A stretch of DNA of 64,000 nt from Thermodesulfomicrobium sp. WS (lineage in GTDB: Bacteria > Desulfobacterota > Desulfovibrionia > Desulfovibrionales > Desulfomicrobiaceae): contig NZ_AP027130.1 of NCBI RefSeq assembly GCF_027925145.1, positions 1,488,001 through 1,552,000 of the forward strand, read 5' to 3'. The number at the start of each line of letters is the position of its first letter. The stretch's first letter is position 1. This document shows positions 54,301 through 62,437 of this stretch, in pieces. A program made the position numbers and the translations under genes. The notes under the pieces are model-generated. The model was not told the DNA's origin. It made no database searches and was given only the letters and a program-made list of their open reading frames with translations.

Positions 54301-54584
54301 GCAAGGAGCACGATGTTGACCACATCCGGGGTCGGCGTCAGCTCCCGGTTGCGGATCAAGTCCAGGACATTTTCGATCTTGTGCCCCAAATCCTTGATCT
54401 TGGACAAGCCCAGAAATCCAGCGCCTCCCTTGATGGAGTGGGCAGCACGAAAGACCTTGTTGACCAATTCCTCGTCAATATCCGCTCCGGCCTGTTCGAT
54501 GGCCAAGAGGTCATTCTCGATATCGGCGAGGTGCTCCATGGCCTCTTCCACATACATGCCGAGAGTTTCGTCATCCATCATCAT
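51384..54584 (-). CDS. cheA: chemotaxis histidine kinase CheA with C-terminal receiver domain
   Basis: A 1066-residue hybrid kinase. The N-terminal Hpt domain carries the phospho-His (FRAAHSIKGGAGF, His about 49). A low-complexity Ala/Pro linker (residues about 335-395) is followed by the dimerisation and ATPase domains (VRNSADHGIEPPEER and GRGVGMDVV). Two CheW-like domains come next, then a receiver domain at the end (LLLVEDSEFFRNQVRRFL, VVTDIEMPNMDGFQL). The fused receiver and second CheW-like domain are found in some deltaproteobacterial CheA proteins. ATG 54584 is the first of three consecutive ATGs and has AAGGAG upstream. Confidence 0.95.
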   Translation of the reverse strand: MMMDDETLGMYVEEAMEHLADIENDLLAIEQAGADIDEELVNKVFRAAHSIKGGAGFLGLSKIKDLGHKIENVLDLIRNRELTPTPDVVNIVLLAFDKLRDMIASAATSNDEDIESHIAALTGIVTGGGKPAVQTAVETLVDIQNPQGRSVFAVSRFDLEQATKGGKNLYLLEFDLIHDIEAKKKTVLDILKNLETTGTIVDVKLDLEAVGDLESGDFSNRIPLYVLFASIIEADIMPALLDLDQRAIHAVDLASAPAASAPEFAQELLEVTPPTPEEDRTDDLVKELFSADTLAAAVGAPAPQPGPAPAAPTPPRAPEAPKPTAPPKSAPAAAASEQEPASADAAPKPGGKTFTQSETLRVHVSLLEDLMNLAGELVLSRNQLMQAISSNVLHQIQVAGQRIDLVTSELQETIMLTRMQTIGTIFNKFPRVVRDLARSLGKQIDLQLEGNEVELDKTIIEGLGDPLTHLVRNSADHGIEPPEERIAQGKNPTGTILLKAYHEAGQVIVEIIDDGRGLNTAKIVEKAVAKGLITAEQARGMSEKEKANLIFLPGLSTAEKVTDVSGRGVGMDVVKSNLDQLGGQVDIETAPGKGTTIRIKLPLTLAIIPSLLVSVGEERFAVPQVNVDELLRVPAQSIGERIELVGDAEVLILRGELIPLVYLSTVLNLGDEFSSAARMVGHVLRGEPAPEKPVDINLVVVSAGQFRYGLVVDELHDSVEIVVKPLGRHFKECQGYAGATIMGDGHVALILDVAGLGRLADLSITAGLEQKSVALAKEEAAKGIREDRISLFTFRNTPEEHCAVPLDLVARVELIHAKDIEEVSGRRVIKYRGGSLPVFSLDQAANVGVLELAGELVVIVFSINGHEIGLLASPPVDAMELDVAIDTFTLRQPGISGSAIIGEHTTLIVDIYELVQTLQPDWFVQRVAPVSDTGGDGEAGVPNLLLVEDSEFFRNQVRRFLEADGYTVETAEDGLVAWNMLQAGPDRYDLVVTDIEMPNMDGFQLTERIRGDARFTGLPVVALTSLASEEDQARGKAVGIDAYEIKLDKDRLLQSIYDCLQRYAAA

Positions 54585-54633
54585 GAGGCTTCTCCTTGGA
54601 TTTTGGAAAAAGAGGCAGCCCGGCAGCCCCGCC

Positions 54634-54936
54634 CTACTCTTCCACCGTGAAATGTCGGTCCAGACGCATGGAGCGCAACAGCTTGGCCACTGGTGCAGAC
54701 ACATGGGTCAGACGCAACGCCCCGCCATTTTTCTTCAAGGAATTGTGGGTGGCCACCAGCACTCCGATACCCATGGAATCCACCAACTGGACCTGCGCGA
54801 GGTTGAGACGAAGCTCCGCTGGCTTGAAGGCGACAAGATCCACCAGTTCCGCCTTGATGGCCTCCACCGTGGTGGAAACGATATCCTTATCCAGCTTGAC
54901 CTCAATAACCTCGCCGTCATGCACCACTTCTGACAT
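54634..54936 (-). CDS. STAS-domain protein (anti-sigma-antagonist type)
   Basis: A 100-residue STAS domain. It contains LVDSMGIGVLVATHNSLKKNGG, the conserved loop with the Ser (Ser about 56) that is phosphorylated in SpoIIAA-like proteins. ATG 54936 follows AAGGAGG. Located between the MCP and cheA genes, it probably signals through phosphorylation or docking, but no cognate kinase is visible nearby. Confidence 0.88.
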   Translation of the reverse strand: MSEVVHDGEVIEVKLDKDIVSTTVEAIKAELVDLVAFKPAELRLNLAQVQLVDSMGIGVLVATHNSLKKNGGALRLTHVSAPVAKLLRSMRLDRHFTVEE

Positions 54937-55019
54937 GTCTGCCTCCTTGGGCGAATTTCCAAGAACGAGTGTAGCTTTTTTGCCCAGAGCTGACAACGCG
55001 TCCCCCAGCAAGTCTCCTC

Positions 55020-56744
55020 CTACTCCACCCGGAACCGCTCCACCAGCGACTGCAGGGCCTGGGCCAAAAGCGACAGGTTTTCCGCATGCTGCTTGAGCTG
55101 GGTGCTGCTCACCGAAATGGAACCCGAAGCCTCGTTGACGCCGACGATATCCCGGGCGATTTCCCCGGTTACCGACGAGGCCTGGGCCACGTTTTCGTTG
55201 ACCTCCTGCAGCCCCTGGGAGGCCTGGGCCACGTTCTGGGCAATGTCCCTGGTGGTCACACTCTGCTCTTCCACCGCTGCGGCAATGGTGGCCACAAAGG
55301 CGTTGACCTCTTCAATGACCGCCATGACCTGGTTGATCTCCGCCACCGTGGCCCCGGCCGAGGTTTGGATGCCCTCGATGCGGTGGCTGATGTCCTCGGT
55401 GGCTCGGGCCGTCTGGTTGGCCAGTTCTTTGATCTCGTTGGCCACCACGGCAAAACCGCGTCCTGCCTCGCCGGCCCGGGCAGCTTCGATGGTGGCGTTC
55501 AAGGCAAGCAGATTGGTCTGGGCAGAGATGGCGGCGATGGTTTCGGTGACCTTGCCGATCTCCTGGGCGGCCTCGCCCAATTGGTGCACCCGCTGAGAGG
55601 CCGAGGTGGCGGTGGTCACCGCCCGCTGGGTCACTTCCCGGGCCTTTTCCGTGTTGCCGGCGATCTCGTGAATGGTGGCGCTCATCTCCTCCGAAGCCGC
55701 GGCCACGGTACTCACGTTGGTGGATGCCTGCTCCATGGCTGCGGCGACGTTGTTCATGTTGACGCTCATCTCTTCCGAGGCTGTGGCCACGGTGTGGGAG
55801 CGGCTCGCCAAGTCCTTGGAGCGGACAAGCAAGGTGTCGGCCATGGTCTCCAACTCCGCGGAAGCGCCGATAAGGGTGCGGGAGCGGGCCACGATGTCCT
55901 GAACGATGGAGCGCAGCCCTTGCGCCATGGCATTGAGGTTGCGCTGCATCAGGCCGATCTCGTCCTCGCGCTCCACGGGGATGGTGGAGGTCATGTCCCC
56001 GGTGGCCAGACGATCCAAATAGGCGCCGGTCTGCGCCAAGGGGCGAATGACGCCGCGGCGCACCAAGAACCAGGCGATGGCACCCACCACCGCCAGGATC
56101 CCCAGCGTCTCCAGTCCCAGACGCAGCGCACTCGCACGCACCGCGGCATTGGCGGCCTCCAGGGACATGGCGATGGAAAAAGCGCCGTGGATCTCCCCGA
56201 CTTTCCACCCTTCCTTTACACCGCCGGTGGGATCCTTTTCGCCCTTGGGATCCCCGTGGCAGTAGAGGCACTCTTGGGTGAGGCGGATGGGACGAAAATA
56301 CACCACGCGATCCTTTTCCACGACGACCTTTTCCGGGGCACCCGTGGCCTTGAGCTCTTCAAGCACCTGCCGCTCGAAGGCAGTGGGCTCGTTTTTGGGA
56401 TTGCGCGGACTCTCCTTGGGCACCCGGAACTCGTAGCCCGCTTCCTTGGCCTTGGCCGCAGCGGTATTCATCGCGGTGACGATGGGGACTGCCTCCAAGA
56501 GACGCGTCGGGTCCGAGCGCAATTCCTCAAAGGGGCGCAGCACGTCGAGGGAGAGTTTGTGCGCCATGGTCTCGCGCATCCCTTCGGCCATCATGACAAT
56601 GGAGCGGCTCTCCTTGATGCGGGAATCCACGGCATCCTGCTGGATGCTTGCCACATGCTGATAGAACAAAATCGCCGCGGTCACCGCCGGGCCAAGGAGA
56701 ACAATGCAGAGCACTTTCCATGCAAGACTGATTCGCTTGAACAT
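55020..56744 (-). CDS. methyl-accepting chemotaxis protein with c-heme sensor motif
   Basis: A 574-residue chemoreceptor. The N-terminus has a membrane helix ([19 protein letters not shown]). The periplasmic domain carries a CxxCH heme-c motif ([10 protein letters not shown]) in a DUF3365/Tll0287-like region. A second membrane helix is near residue 200, followed by a HAMP domain ([18 protein letters not shown]), and a long signalling coiled coil with the hairpin tip [21 protein letters not shown] and [16 protein letters not shown]. Heme-binding receptors of this kind can sense oxygen or redox. ATG 56744 follows GGAGG. It lies upstream of the STAS-cheA-cheW-cheB-cheR set. Confidence 0.93.
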   Translation of the reverse strand: MFKRISLAWKVLCIVLLGPAVTAAILFYQHVASIQQDAVDSRIKESRSIVMMAEGMRETMAHKLSLDVLRPFEELRSDPTRLLEAVPIVTAMNTAAAKAKEAGYEFRVPKESPRNPKNEPTAFERQVLEELKATGAPEKVVVEKDRVVYFRPIRLTQECLYCHGDPKGEKDPTGGVKEGWKVGEIHGAFSIAMSLEAANAAVRASALRLGLETLGILAVVGAIAWFLVRRGVIRPLAQTGAYLDRLATGDMTSTIPVEREDEIGLMQRNLNAMAQGLRSIVQDIVARSRTLIGASAELETMADTLLVRSKDLASRSHTVATASEEMSVNMNNVAAAMEQASTNVSTVAAASEEMSATIHEIAGNTEKAREVTQRAVTTATSASQRVHQLGEAAQEIGKVTETIAAISAQTNLLALNATIEAARAGEAGRGFAVVANEIKELANQTARATEDISHRIEGIQTSAGATVAEINQVMAVIEEVNAFVATIAAAVEEQSVTTRDIAQNVAQASQGLQEVNENVAQASSVTGEIARDIVGVNEASGSISVSSTQLKQHAENLSLLAQALQSLVERFRVE

Positions 56745-56791
56745 CGTGACCTCCAAATTTGTAAGAGAAGCGGAGCGAGCACCCGTACGGC

Positions 56792-57658
56792 TCACGCTTT
56801 CCAACGCCGGTGCATCCACAACCATTGCTCGGGGTAGCGGCACACCGCGTGTTCCACGGCCTGGGTGTAGAACCGGCACACGGATCGCACCCGCGCCGCA
56901 GGATCCCCCGTAAGGCCCCGAGTATCCAAGGGGCTTTCTTGAAGCAAGCGAAAACTCCCAATTCTGGGTTCTCTTACCAAAAAAAGCGGCCACACCTCGG
57001 CCTTGGCCCGCACGGCAAGGAGCGCCGGACCCCGGTTGACCGAGGCCTCGCGCCCCAAAAACAGCAGCCGCTCGGCCTCGGCCTGGCGGCAATGGTGATC
57101 CACCAAAAAGGCGGCAAGCCCTCCAGCGCGCAGCATGGCGAGCACCCCGGCGCTGGCGTCCCGATGCCCCACGGTACGGATGCGGGCCTGATTGCGGGCA
57201 TGGAGGATAAGGCCGCGCAAAAACGGGCTCTTGGGCAGCCGCACCACCACCTGGCACGCAGGACGGTGCGGAAATAGGGCCATGAGGGCCACCAAGAGCT
57301 CCCAGGCCCCCAAATGGCCGCTCACCACCACCGCGGGTCGAGTGCTGGAAAAAAGGGCAGTCAGGAGATCCGGGCGCTCGACGATCACCTGTTCGTGCAA
57401 AAACCGCGGCCCAGTGTGCCGACCTTGGAAGATTTCGGCAAAGGCCATGCCCGTATGCCGGAAGCTCTCCCGGGCAATGCGCTCGGCTGCAGGCCCTGGC
57501 ACGCCCAAGCGCCGATGCACCGAAGCGTAGGCAAGGCCCCGGCGCTTGGGCAAAAGCCACCACAAGGCCCGCCCCAAGGCGCTTCCCAGGGAAGCGACCC
57601 AGGGCGCGGAAAGTCGGGTGCCCAGCGCTGCCCCACATGTCCCCCAAATTTCATGCAT
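56792..57658 (-). CDS. lysophospholipid acyltransferase family protein (LpxL/HtrB-like)
   Basis: A 288-residue membrane-associated acyltransferase related to lipid A late acyltransferases. The HX4E-type motif is [13 protein letters not shown], followed by [31 protein letters not shown], and the closing [13 protein letters not shown] that is typical of LpxL-like proteins. ATG 57658 overlaps the upstream DUF374 gene by 8 bases. A role in envelope lipid modification is likely; the exact acceptor is not readable. Confidence 0.87.
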   Translation of the reverse strand: MHEIWGTCGAALGTRLSAPWVASLGSALGRALWWLLPKRRGLAYASVHRRLGVPGPAAERIARESFRHTGMAFAEIFQGRHTGPRFLHEQVIVERPDLLTALFSSTRPAVVVSGHLGAWELLVALMALFPHRPACQVVVRLPKSPFLRGLILHARNQARIRTVGHRDASAGVLAMLRAGGLAAFLVDHHCRQAEAERLLFLGREASVNRGPALLAVRAKAEVWPLFLVREPRIGSFRLLQESPLDTRGLTGDPAARVRSVCRFYTQAVEHAVCRYPEQWLWMHRRWKA

Positions 57659-58331
57659 CGCACCCCTCCTGAGGCCGGACGGCCTCCAAGGCTGCGGTGA
57701 GACGCTGGCTGTAGGCATCGAGGTCCTCGCCTGGAGCCGGCGGTGCCAGCGGCTCCCCATACACAATGGTGCACCGGGCACAAGGCAGCGGCAATTGAAA
57801 GCGGTCCCAGGAGGCAAAGGTCACGACCGGATGCATGAAGGCACGCACCGGCAGCACCCGGGCTCCCAGGGCGCGGGCCACAAACCCCGCCCCTGGCTTG
57901 GCCACGTGCCGAGGCCCCCGAGGGCCATCCACCGTCAGCACCACTCCTGCACCTCCTTCCCGCTGCCGCAGGGCCACGCGCAGCGCCTTCATCCCCCCGC
58001 GGGAGCTCGATCCCCGGGCCGTGCCAAAGCCAAAGGACACAAGCACCCGGGCCAACAGTTCCCCGTCCCAGCTCTGACTCACCACACAGACCATGCCATG
58101 GCGGCCGTGCAGGGCAATGAAGGGGAAGAGCTCATCATGCCACAGCGCCGCCACCAAGGGTCCTCTCCCATACAGCGCGGCAAACCGCTCCCCATGCACC
58201 AACTGGTAGCGGAGCGACGCCGACCACAGCCGCACCAGCGGCGCCAACGCCCGCGCCAGCACGCGGGCAGAGCCAGGCGTCTTCGCCCGGGCAACCATTG
58301 AAGATATCCACTTTTTTTTAGCCATACGCAT
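57651..58331 (-). CDS. DUF374 lysophospholipid acyltransferase-like protein
   Basis: A 226-residue protein. It has the family opening basic region with FAALYGRGPLVAALWHDELF, then VVSQSWDGELLARVLVSFGFGTARGSSSRGG, VVLTVDGPRGPRHVAKPG and LARALGARVLPV-like residues. DUF374 proteins are related to acyltransferases and often sit beside LpxL-type genes, as here. It probably acts on lipid A or phospholipid. Its stop overlaps the next gene. The 77 bases upstream separate it from the divergent yedF and probably hold both promoters. Confidence 0.85.
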   Translation of the reverse strand: MRMAKKKWISSMVARAKTPGSARVLARALAPLVRLWSASLRYQLVHGERFAALYGRGPLVAALWHDELFPFIALHGRHGMVCVVSQSWDGELLARVLVSFGFGTARGSSSRGGMKALRVALRQREGGAGVVLTVDGPRGPRHVAKPGAGFVARALGARVLPVRAFMHPVVTFASWDRFQLPLPCARCTIVYGEPLAPPAPGEDLDAYSQRLTAALEAVRPQEGCDA

Positions 58332-58408
58332 TGGTTCAATCTATTTGACCGCTCTCCGAGAGGCGCTACCCTGCGCCTTTCTTCATCCCCAATGAACGGA
58401 GGCAAATC

Positions 58409-59014
58409 ATGGAACTGCATTGCGAAGGCGAACCCTGCCCCAAACCGGTGCTGCGCTGCAAGGAGGTTTTGGCCGCCCATGCCCCGCAGACCCTCACGGT
58501 GTATGTGGATAACGACGCGGCCAAGGACAATGTTTCCCGCTTTCTCACCAGCCAAGGCATGCAGGTGGCTGCGCCGGAACGCGTGGCAAACGGCTGGCGC
58601 ATCACGGCCACGGCCCAAGGCGACACCGCTCAAGCGCACGCATCAGCGGCAACGGCGGACTGCGCATGCGCCGCACCCAAGCATGTGGTGTTTCTCACTA
58701 CAGACCGCATCGGCCAGGGGAGCGACGAGCTGGGGGCAAAGCTCATGTTCAATTTTCTCTCTACCCTGCCGGAGATGGGAGCAAGCCTGTGGCGCATCAT
58801 CCTCGTCAACGGCGGCGTGCGCCTTGCCACCAGCAGCAGTCCAACCCTGGACATCTTGCGGCGTCTGGAACAAAGTGGGGTGGAAATCTTGGTGTGTGGC
58901 ACCTGCTTGGAGTTCTTCGGCCTCCTTGGTGCCAAAGAAGTGGGCCAGACCACCAATATGCTCGACGTGGTCACCAGCCTGCAGGTGGCCGACAAGGTCA
59001 TTTCCCTCGGCTAA
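58409..59014 (+). CDS. yedF: selenium metabolism protein YedF
   Basis: A 201-residue protein with an N-terminal TusA/SirA-like domain (CEGEPCPKPVLRCKE) and a C-terminal DsrE-like domain (VFLTTDRIGQGSDELGAKLMF, and CGTCLEFFG). This fusion is the YedF family whose distribution follows selenium use. It fits the HesB-like selenoprotein gene in this window. ATG 58409 follows CGGAGG. No selA, selB, selD or tRNA-Sec gene is present in the window. Confidence 0.9.
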   Translation: MELHCEGEPCPKPVLRCKEVLAAHAPQTLTVYVDNDAAKDNVSRFLTSQGMQVAAPERVANGWRITATAQGDTAQAHASAATADCACAAPKHVVFLTTDRIGQGSDELGAKLMFNFLSTLPEMGASLWRIILVNGGVRLATSSSPTLDILRRLEQSGVEILVCGTCLEFFGLLGAKEVGQTTNMLDVVTSLQVADKVISLG

Positions 59015-59056
59015 CCCGCGCGCCTTCCCTGGGCCGCGGCAACCACGGAGCCTTCC

Positions 59057-59404
59057 ATGTCCCAAGACCTGCTCACCATCGACCAGACCCTCGCCCGCCT
59101 CGCGGGAGACCGCGGCCTGCTTGCCAACCTCTTCCGGCTCTACCTGGAAGAAACCCCCAAGAAGCTCGCTGCCCTGGAGGCCGCCTGGGCTGCGCACGAA
59201 ACCTACCAGGTGGAGCGGCTGGCCCATTCCCTGAAGGGCTCGTCCGCCACGGTGGGGGCGCTTGCCCTGCAGCAGGCGGCCCTCCACCTGGAGATGGCCG
59301 TCAAGGCAGAAGACACGGCCGCCATGGAGGCGGCCTATGCCCAGGTGCGATCCCTGGCTGCGGAAACGTTGGCCGCCATGGAAGCCTTTTGCGCTGCGGT
59401 ATAG
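59057..59404 (+). CDS. Hpt-domain phosphotransfer protein
   Basis: A 115-residue all-helical Hpt domain with the phospho-acceptor His in VERLAHSLKGSSATVGA (about residue 56). No catalytic or receiver domain is attached, so it probably relays phosphate between a hybrid kinase and a response regulator encoded elsewhere. It lies 42 bases downstream of yedF. Confidence 0.88.
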   Translation: MSQDLLTIDQTLARLAGDRGLLANLFRLYLEETPKKLAALEAAWAAHETYQVERLAHSLKGSSATVGALALQQAALHLEMAVKAEDTAAMEAAYAQVRSLAAETLAAMEAFCAAV

Positions 59405-59503
59405 GCGGCCGCAAGCTACGCTATTTTCCAAAAATCCCGGGCCGCCTCGATGCCGGCTACCAGCGTTTCGGTCGCTTGGGTGTCGCCGATGCATGGGCGG
59501 CCT

Positions 59504-60712
59504 CTATTCAAGTGCACACGCGAACATCCCGTTTTCGTACACGAGCACCTGCTCGCCATTGCGGCGCGTCCCGATGACGGTCTTGGGCTCGGTGTTGACC
59601 AAGTCCCAATGCAGGGCGGAGTCGTTGAAGCCGAGTTCCGCACGCCGCGGGGCAGTGAGCTCGTGGGGATCCCCGGCATAGGTGTCACTATAGGAGGCGC
59701 CCACGGCGATGTGGCAGTTGCCGTGCTCGCCCCCGAAGTTCTCATCGAACAAGGTATGGGCCATGAAGCGACGGATAGGAGAAAACCGCTTGTCCGTCAG
59801 GGAAAACTCGCCCAAGCGGCTGGCCCCCTCGTCCATGGCGAGTTGGGAGCGCAGGAACTCCTCGCCCTCCTCGGCGCGCACCGCAACGCAGCGGCCGTCT
59901 TCAAAGTGCAGGGTTACCCCGCGCACCAGGTTGCCGCTGCGGTAGGAGGGCTGATCGGCGAAGTACACCCCGCGGGTCTCGCGGCAGTCCGGAGAGAGAA
60001 AGAGCTCGAAGCTGGGGATATTGTGTCCGGTGACCCCGATCCACTGCCGTAAGGCGCCAATGCCGACAGTAAGATCCGTCGATGCCGAGCGCACCTGCAC
60101 CCGCACCAAGTCCAGACCATTGAGCCAGGCCTTGACGCGCTGGGCCTGGCGGTACGTGGCCTCCCAGCGGGCCACTGGGTCCGCGTCGTCCAGGTAAGCG
60201 GCGCGGATGATCTCCGCCTCGTACTCCTCCGGAGAAAGTCCTGCGTCCCGAGCCAAGGCGTCCGTGGGCATGAGGCACAAAGTCCAGCCAAAAACCCCTT
60301 GGGCTTCCCGCGTTTCCATGATGTCCCGCAGATACTTGCGGGTACGGGCCATGGCAGCGATCTTGGCAGGCGCAATGCCGCGCAAGTGGGTGTTGGAATC
60401 CGGCGCCAACAGAGAGATGAGACCGTCGAGGTTTTGGAAGAGCTCCTGGTCGCCGGGGACACGAAAAGCAAGATGCCGATCCTGGGCCTCCTCATAAAAA
60501 CCACGCTCCAGCGTACTTGGCGGCATCAACCGCACTACGGCATGCATCTCTTGACGCATGAGTTCCCGCTGTACGGCGCAGGCCAAGTCCACGGCCCCAA
60601 GGTCCGCCCGGACCAAAATCACCGCACCCGGAGTCAAAGGCTCCCTGCGGGCCGCCTTCATGCCCCACACGAGTACCCGAGCGTAGCGCTCCAGGGTCAG
60701 GCTATCCATCAT
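59504..60712 (-). CDS. M29-family aminopeptidase
   Basis: A 402-residue leucyl aminopeptidase of the thermophilic metallopeptidase (M29) type. Motifs include GIGALRQWIGVTGHNIPSFE, FADQPSYRSGNLVRGV, and the metal-ligand cluster MAHTLFDENFGGEHGNCHIA with HWDLVNTEPKT near the end. It acts in the cytosol on peptide N-termini. The gene overlaps the CYTH gene by 11 bases. Between it and the convergent Hpt gene (59405-59503) no further gene is seen, only GC-rich inverted sequence (AGGCGGCC / GGCCGCCT). Confidence 0.87.
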   Translation of the reverse strand: MMDSLTLERYARVLVWGMKAARREPLTPGAVILVRADLGAVDLACAVQRELMRQEMHAVVRLMPPSTLERGFYEEAQDRHLAFRVPGDQELFQNLDGLISLLAPDSNTHLRGIAPAKIAAMARTRKYLRDIMETREAQGVFGWTLCLMPTDALARDAGLSPEEYEAEIIRAAYLDDADPVARWEATYRQAQRVKAWLNGLDLVRVQVRSASTDLTVGIGALRQWIGVTGHNIPSFELFLSPDCRETRGVYFADQPSYRSGNLVRGVTLHFEDGRCVAVRAEEGEEFLRSQLAMDEGASRLGEFSLTDKRFSPIRRFMAHTLFDENFGGEHGNCHIAVGASYSDTYAGDPHELTAPRRAELGFNDSALHWDLVNTEPKTVIGTRRNGEQVLVYENGMFACALE

Positions 60713-61379
60713 CCTCCTCCGTTACGCATCCATTTTTACCACAATCACGCAGGCAGAAAGGGTCTCCTGGGGGCAGATCCACACCCAAGGCACGCGCCCA
60801 CGCCTCCTTGGCTTCCAGAGAAAAAATCATGGGCGTATCCGACGGCAAACCCTGCGCCGCCAAGGCATCGACGAACAAGTCCCGGTAGGTACGCGAAGCC
60901 TCCGCCCCCCAGGTGAGGTGCAGTGCGGAAAACACCTCGGCGATGGCCGCAGCCTCGGCCTCCACTTCCACAAATTGGCCGCACGGCACGATGTCCAGAC
61001 ACACCCCCGCCAGGCCGCTTGCCGTCGGCACCCGCCAGACGCTGCGGAATTTCTCGTAGCGCCACACGGGCGCAAGTCCCAGCCGATCCAAAATGCAGCT
61101 CATGGCCGCAGGGTCCGCCACCGAGGTCTCGGTCTCTGCCATGGTCTTGATCCCGGCGCGCGCCCCCGGCACCGGTTCCTTATACGTCAAGAACGCGCCC
61201 GCGGCGCTGTGGCGCAGGCGCAGCAGCCGCCCTGCCTTACCAAGGGGCGCGTGCGGGAAATCCCAGAGCACATTGGCCTCAAACTCCCAGGGCACCACGA
61301 GTGTGCCCATGGTCTGCACACGGGCCTCCACCGCACGGATATCCTCCACCGCGCACTTGGCTTCCACTTCCTGCTTCAT
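60702..61379 (-). CDS. CYTH-domain protein
   Basis: A 225-residue protein of the CYTH superfamily (triphosphate tunnel fold; thiamine triphosphatase or class IV adenylate cyclase-like). It opens MKQEVEAKCAVED with the ExExK signature and continues with alternating basic/acidic strands (RLLRLRHSAAGAFLTYKEP and FVEVEAEA). The cyclase or phosphatase activity cannot be decided from sequence by eye. ATG 61379 overlaps the uppP stop (ATGA). Confidence 0.82.
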   Translation of the reverse strand: MKQEVEAKCAVEDIRAVEARVQTMGTLVVPWEFEANVLWDFPHAPLGKAGRLLRLRHSAAGAFLTYKEPVPGARAGIKTMAETETSVADPAAMSCILDRLGLAPVWRYEKFRSVWRVPTASGLAGVCLDIVPCGQFVEVEAEAAAIAEVFSALHLTWGAEASRTYRDLFVDALAAQGLPSDTPMIFSLEAKEAWARALGVDLPPGDPFCLRDCGKNGCVTEEDDG

Positions 61380-62164
61380 CGCCACACCCCCCAGACCACG
61401 GCAGCCACGACCAGCCGATAGAGAGCGAAGGGCCGAAAGCTGGTGCTGCCCACCACATGGAGAAAAACACGGATCGCCACGCACGCGCTCACGAAGGCCA
61501 CCATGAACCCGACACTGAAAAGAGGGACGTCCGCAAGACTCAAAAATTCCCGGCTCTTCCATAAATCATAGCCCGTTGCCGCCACCATCACCGGCACTGC
61601 GGCCAAAAAGGAGTACTCTGCCGCCACCTTGCGCGAAAACCCCAGCATCATCCCCCCCATGATGGTGGCCGCAGAGCGGGAAAACCCCGGCCACAGGGCC
61701 AGACATTGCCAAAAGCCCACCCAAAGCGCATCGCGGGCGGATACCGCGTCCACGTCCCAGACCCGCACCCGCGGGGCCCGGGACTCCACCGCAACCATGG
61801 CCACAGCACCCACCGCCATGGCCGCGGCGACAGACAGAGGGGAAAAAAGCCCTCGGATGGTGCTGTGCAGCACCAGCCCCAGCACGCAGGCCGGCAGGGT
61901 CGTTAGCAAAAGGAGCAGCAGCCCGCGCACGCCGGCAAAGCGCCGCCGCCCGGAAGGCTGCACCAATCCCCAGAATACCGGCCAGTAGAGCACCACCACC
62001 GCAGCGATGGCCCCCAGCTGGATGGCGACCTCGAAGGTCTCGGCCTTGGGCCCGGTAAAGCCGAGCAGATGCCCCACCACGATGAGATGCCCGGTGGAAG
62101 ACACGGGGAGAAACTCCGTGATTCCTTCCACGAACCCCAGAAGCGCCGCCCAAAGAAGTTCCAT
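61376..62164 (-). CDS. uppP: undecaprenyl-diphosphatase (UppP/BacA)
   Basis: A 262-residue multi-pass membrane enzyme that recycles undecaprenyl pyrophosphate for cell-wall synthesis. Signatures are GFVEGITEFLPVSSTGHLIV near the start and LALWPGFSRSAATI (usually PGTSRSG) in the second motif. ATG 62164 follows TTGGAGG. It heads the short unit uppP-CYTH-aminopeptidase. Confidence 0.95.
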   Translation of the reverse strand: MELLWAALLGFVEGITEFLPVSSTGHLIVVGHLLGFTGPKAETFEVAIQLGAIAAVVVLYWPVFWGLVQPSGRRRFAGVRGLLLLLLTTLPACVLGLVLHSTIRGLFSPLSVAAAMAVGAVAMVAVESRAPRVRVWDVDAVSARDALWVGFWQCLALWPGFSRSAATIMGGMMLGFSRKVAAEYSFLAAVPVMVAATGYDLWKSREFLSLADVPLFSVGFMVAFVSACVAIRVFLHVVGSTSFRPFALYRLVVAAVVWGVWR

Positions 62165-62352
62165 GATGCGTCCTCCAAGGCCAAGGCCCCTAGCGCCCCC
62201 CTCGGCCAAGGTCAACGGAGCGCGACGGCTACTAGACAATGAAGCGGATAATGCACATGACACCCCACGAAGACTTGGGGCATGTCCATTGAAGACGAAA
62301 AAACGCGGCCTTCCAAAGGCCAGTCCAAGATTGTCCTAGAAAAAAATTGTTT

Positions 62353-62366
62353 TTGATTTAGATCAA
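62353..62366 (+). promoter_or_regulatory. FNR/CRP-family (HcpR-like) operator upstream of hcp
   Basis: TTGATTTAGATCAA is a perfect 14-base palindrome of the FNR type (TTGAT-N4-ATCAA), 72 bases before the hcp start. In Desulfovibrio-type bacteria the CRP/FNR-family regulator HcpR controls hcp in response to nitrosative stress. The match is seen; the regulator is inferred. Confidence 0.75.
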
Positions 62367-62437
62367 GGCCCAAAACAGCCCCATCTCTCAAAAGGGGGCC
62401 ACAGCGTAACACAATCACCTCAACCCAAGGAGGACTC

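Noticed and set aside
62290-62320. Hairpin GGCC/GGCC in the hcp leader as a terminator
   Set aside because: The T-run is only on the minus strand, where no gene needs it, and the stem is short; left unassigned.
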